DNA of 7,870 nucleotides from the NCBI GenBank assembly GCA_904420155.1, contig CAJFUH010000164.1, forward strand, positions 1 to 7,870, given 5' to 3'. This DNA is from an uncultured Clostridia bacterium. GTDB taxonomy: Bacteria; Bacillota; Clostridia; Oscillospirales; Acutalibacteraceae. This document shows positions 6,220 to 7,870 of this stretch, one piece after another. Made by a program: the position numbers and the translations under genes. The stretch's first letter is position 1. Every line of letters starts with the position of its first letter. The notes under the pieces were generated by a model. That model saw only the letters and a list, made by a program, of their open reading frames with translations. It had not been told where the DNA came from and did no database searches.

Positions 6220-7344
6220 TTACATGGGATTGACTTCCTGTCCCACGCGCCTGATCTCCGCCTTTACTTCTACGTGGAAATTACAATGCGCCATTTCCTC
6301 ATCCCATTGTTCCGCAACTTGCCGGTAATAGTCCGGCTGCTGCTGCCAAAGGAGGTTTCCCAGGTGGAAAATATCGCTGTGATACTTGACAACGGCGGTT
6401 TGGAGGGCCTGCTCGCACAACTGCTTGATCCTCTGTTCCAACGCTGCCTGGATCACGTCAAACGTATCGGAGGGAAGCTTATCTTCAATCGCATGGTCAA
6501 TCTCAAATAGATTTGCCTGAGCGGAAATCCGGAACGTGACGTCCGGCTTTTGGTCTTGGATCTTGATTTCCACCTCACTGTCAACGCCCTGGAAAGAATA
6601 CGTCACTGTCCCAATATCCGGCAGGGACACCACCTGGGTCCCGTTGGTGGTGCTTCCCTGCAACATCATGGCCCCCTGGGTCTCATCCAACCCCAGATAC
6701 CCTACCAATTGATCCTGTTGAAACAGCGCGGTTCCATCCGCAGAAACCAAAAAGCCCTCCCCCCGTTCCGTCATTTTCAACGCCAGCATGTGGGGATCCG
6801 ACGTATCATTTTGCAGCATGGCCACCACCTGCCGTACCGTGGACTGCATGGCGTTAGCGTTGAGTTCCCCGCTGTCTGCCAGGCTGGAAAGATCCTGGGC
6901 CTTGATGAGTTTCCCATCCTCCCCTTTGCTGCGCAGCAGCTTGAGGGCCGTATCTTTGACCACAAAAATGTCCACTTCCGGCCGCGCTTCATAAAAACGG
7001 ATAAAGAAATCCAGCACCTGGTAAATCCCCTGTCGGGCCGTTTCCTCCCCTATGACAACCGCCATATTCTGGGAATATAAGGGTTCTTTTCCCGTCTGTA
7101 ACGTGATATTGGTAAAGGCGTCCAGCACTGATTTTCCCTGTGCGCTCACCACCAGCGACTCTTCCCCTTCGTTTCCCCCACTGTTGATGGCGTCAAAGAC
7201 TTGCATGGTCACTACATACTGCCCGTCCACTATATCTATCCCAACCCCCTGCACAATCAGGCGTTCATGAAGCTGAGTCATATTGGAACATCCTGTAAAA
7301 AGCACCATGCTCACGCATAAAAAGGCCGCGATCCACTTACGCAT
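6220..7344 (-). CDS. Ger(x)C family spore germination lipoprotein (GerAC-like)
   Basis: This 374-residue protein is the lipoprotein (C) subunit of a GerA-type nutrient germinant receptor in the spore inner membrane. The N-terminus is a lipoprotein signal peptide: MRKW, a hydrophobic stretch to about residue 16, and a lipobox FTGC with Cys19 as the lipidated residue. Phe at the -3 position is less usual than Leu. Family blocks follow: ERLIVQGVGID (27-37), SQNMAVVIGEE (91-101), the FYEARPEVDIFV region (117-128) and the hallmark GTALFQQDQLVGYLGLDETQG (204-224). The C-terminal part (about 255-365) has the alternating strand and helix pattern of the GerAC C-terminal domain. The length is normal. 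The ATG at 7344 overlaps the gerAB stop by 8 bp (ATGCGTAA), so the two are translationally coupled; GGGAGG lies about ten bases upstream. It is the last gene of its operon. Confidence 0.93.
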   Translation of the reverse strand: MRKWIAAFLCVSMVLFTGCSNMTQLHERLIVQGVGIDIVDGQYVVTMQVFDAINSGGNEGEESLVVSAQGKSVLDAFTNITLQTGKEPLYSQNMAVVIGEETARQGIYQVLDFFIRFYEARPEVDIFVVKDTALKLLRSKGEDGKLIKAQDLSSLADSGELNANAMQSTVRQVVAMLQNDTSDPHMLALKMTERGEGFLVSADGTALFQQDQLVGYLGLDETQGAMMLQGSTTNGTQVVSLPDIGTVTYSFQGVDSEVEIKIQDQKPDVTFRISAQANLFEIDHAIEDKLPSDTFDVIQAALEQRIKQLCEQALQTAVVKYHSDIFHLGNLLWQQQPDYYRQVAEQWDEEMAHCNFHVEVKAEIRRVGQEVNPM

Positions 7345-7870
7345 GGCTTTCTTCCCTCCCTGTCCGCCTTTTGATGGAATCGATGATCAGCAAAATGATG
7401 GGGATAACCAAACTTACCAGTAACGTAATGGGGAGCAATACTCTCCAATCATATATGATCTGGGAGAGCGCACGGGACTCTGACAGCACTACGCTGCCAA
7501 TTACCACCACAGCGCCGCCGACGGCGATAGACCATCTTCCCGCTTTCCTGCCCCAGATCCGTTGGATACATAAAGAGATCAAATACAAAAACAGCGCCAT
7601 TTTGGCAAATAACCCGGTGGTCCAAATCCCCAAAAATAAAGCGTCTAATCGTTTGAACATGCCTATTTCCGCAATGCTCGTGGCTGCATAGATAGGGAAC
7701 ACCTGGGTCTTGAGGTAGTCCCCCAGGCTGCCGATGATGATAAAAAGCATGAGGAAAATAACAAAATGGACCGACGTGTTCCAGACCAAGATACCTTTTT
7801 TCACGCTTCCCTTGACAAAGGGCAGCAGCATGGCCAGGACGGAAATACACGAGGTACGGGAAATCATAAA
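7337..7870 (-). CDS. GerAB/YndE-type spore germination permease (partial, N-terminus off window)
   Basis: The frame is open through 7870, so only the last 177 residues are visible and the ATG at 7867 is internal. Full GerAB proteins are about 365 residues with ten membrane helices, so about half is missing. The visible part, counted from that internal Met, has a hydrophobic stretch at about 10-18 and clear membrane segments near 31-50, 77-103, 112-130 and 142-164. A short charged tail (KRRTGREESHA) follows. The stretch FPIYAATSIAEIGMF, then RLDALFLGIW, matches the family's typical loop and helix. GerAB belongs to the APC transporter superfamily and is the B subunit of nutrient germinant receptors, where it binds or transports germinants or ions. 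The gene overlaps gerAC by 8 bp. A gerAA partner would be expected further right but cannot be seen. Confidence 0.92.
   Translation of the reverse strand, partial: FMISRTSCISVLAMLLPFVKGSVKKGILVWNTSVHFVIFLMLFIIIGSLGDYLKTQVFPIYAATSIAEIGMFKRLDALFLGIWTTGLFAKMALFLYLISLCIQRIWGRKAGRWSIAVGGAVVVIGSVVLSESRALSQIIYDWRVLLPITLLVSLVIPIILLIIDSIKRRTGREESHA

Noticed and set aside
6550..7080. Plus-strand frame of 176 codons opposite gerAC
   Set aside because: GerAC is clear on minus with a lipobox and family motifs; the plus frame has no ribosome binding site or motif that I can support.

Overview
The window looks like chromosomal DNA of an endospore-forming, low-to-mid GC Bacillota, most likely a member of Clostridia (Oscillospirales-like). 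Three things point there. First, a minus-strand run of hprK, a PHP phosphatase gene, murB, rapZ and whiA, which is a Bacillota housekeeping arrangement. Second, a GerAB/GerAC spore germination pair at the right end. Third, AGGAGG-type ribosome binding sites. I see no phage, plasmid, IS, CRISPR, tRNA or rRNA signal. The genus cannot be read from the sequence.

Layout, left to right. Positions 1-860 (minus) hold whiA, cut by the left edge so that its C-terminal DNA-binding end is incomplete. Then come rapZ (953-1813), murB (1828-2757), a YcdX-type PHP phosphatase (2881-3597) and hprK (3635-4606), all on minus and transcribed right to left in the order hprK, PHP, murB, rapZ, whiA. A strong GC-rich hairpin at 2780-2804 sits just upstream of murB and may attenuate or split the operon. 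Positions 4607-4864 are a divergent intergenic region with one sigma-A-like promoter facing each way. A family GT4 glycosyltransferase (4865-6055, plus) follows. A bidirectional stem-loop terminator (6104-6144) separates it from a convergent germination operon: gerAC (6220-7344, minus), overlapped by 8 bp by gerAB, which runs off the right edge.

How the genes may work together. HprK reads glycolytic state and controls HPr phosphorylation, and so carbon catabolite control. MurB makes UDP-MurNAc for peptidoglycan. RapZ-family proteins are tied to glucosamine-6-phosphate sensing in E. coli. WhiA influences division and chromosome segregation. The cluster therefore joins carbon status, wall precursor supply and division, but that link is inference from family knowledge and gene order. 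The gene usually found between rapZ and whiA in Bacillus (yvcK/mgfK) is absent here. The glycosyltransferase is probably an envelope lipid or polymer glycosyltransferase; its acceptor is unknown. GerAB and GerAC are inner-membrane and lipoprotein parts of a nutrient germinant receptor.

The window is mostly ordinary chromosome. I found no convincing new system. The points most worth a second look are the altered active-site loop of the glycosyltransferase, the PHP gene inside the hprK-murB cluster, the hairpin before murB, and the missing yvcK.
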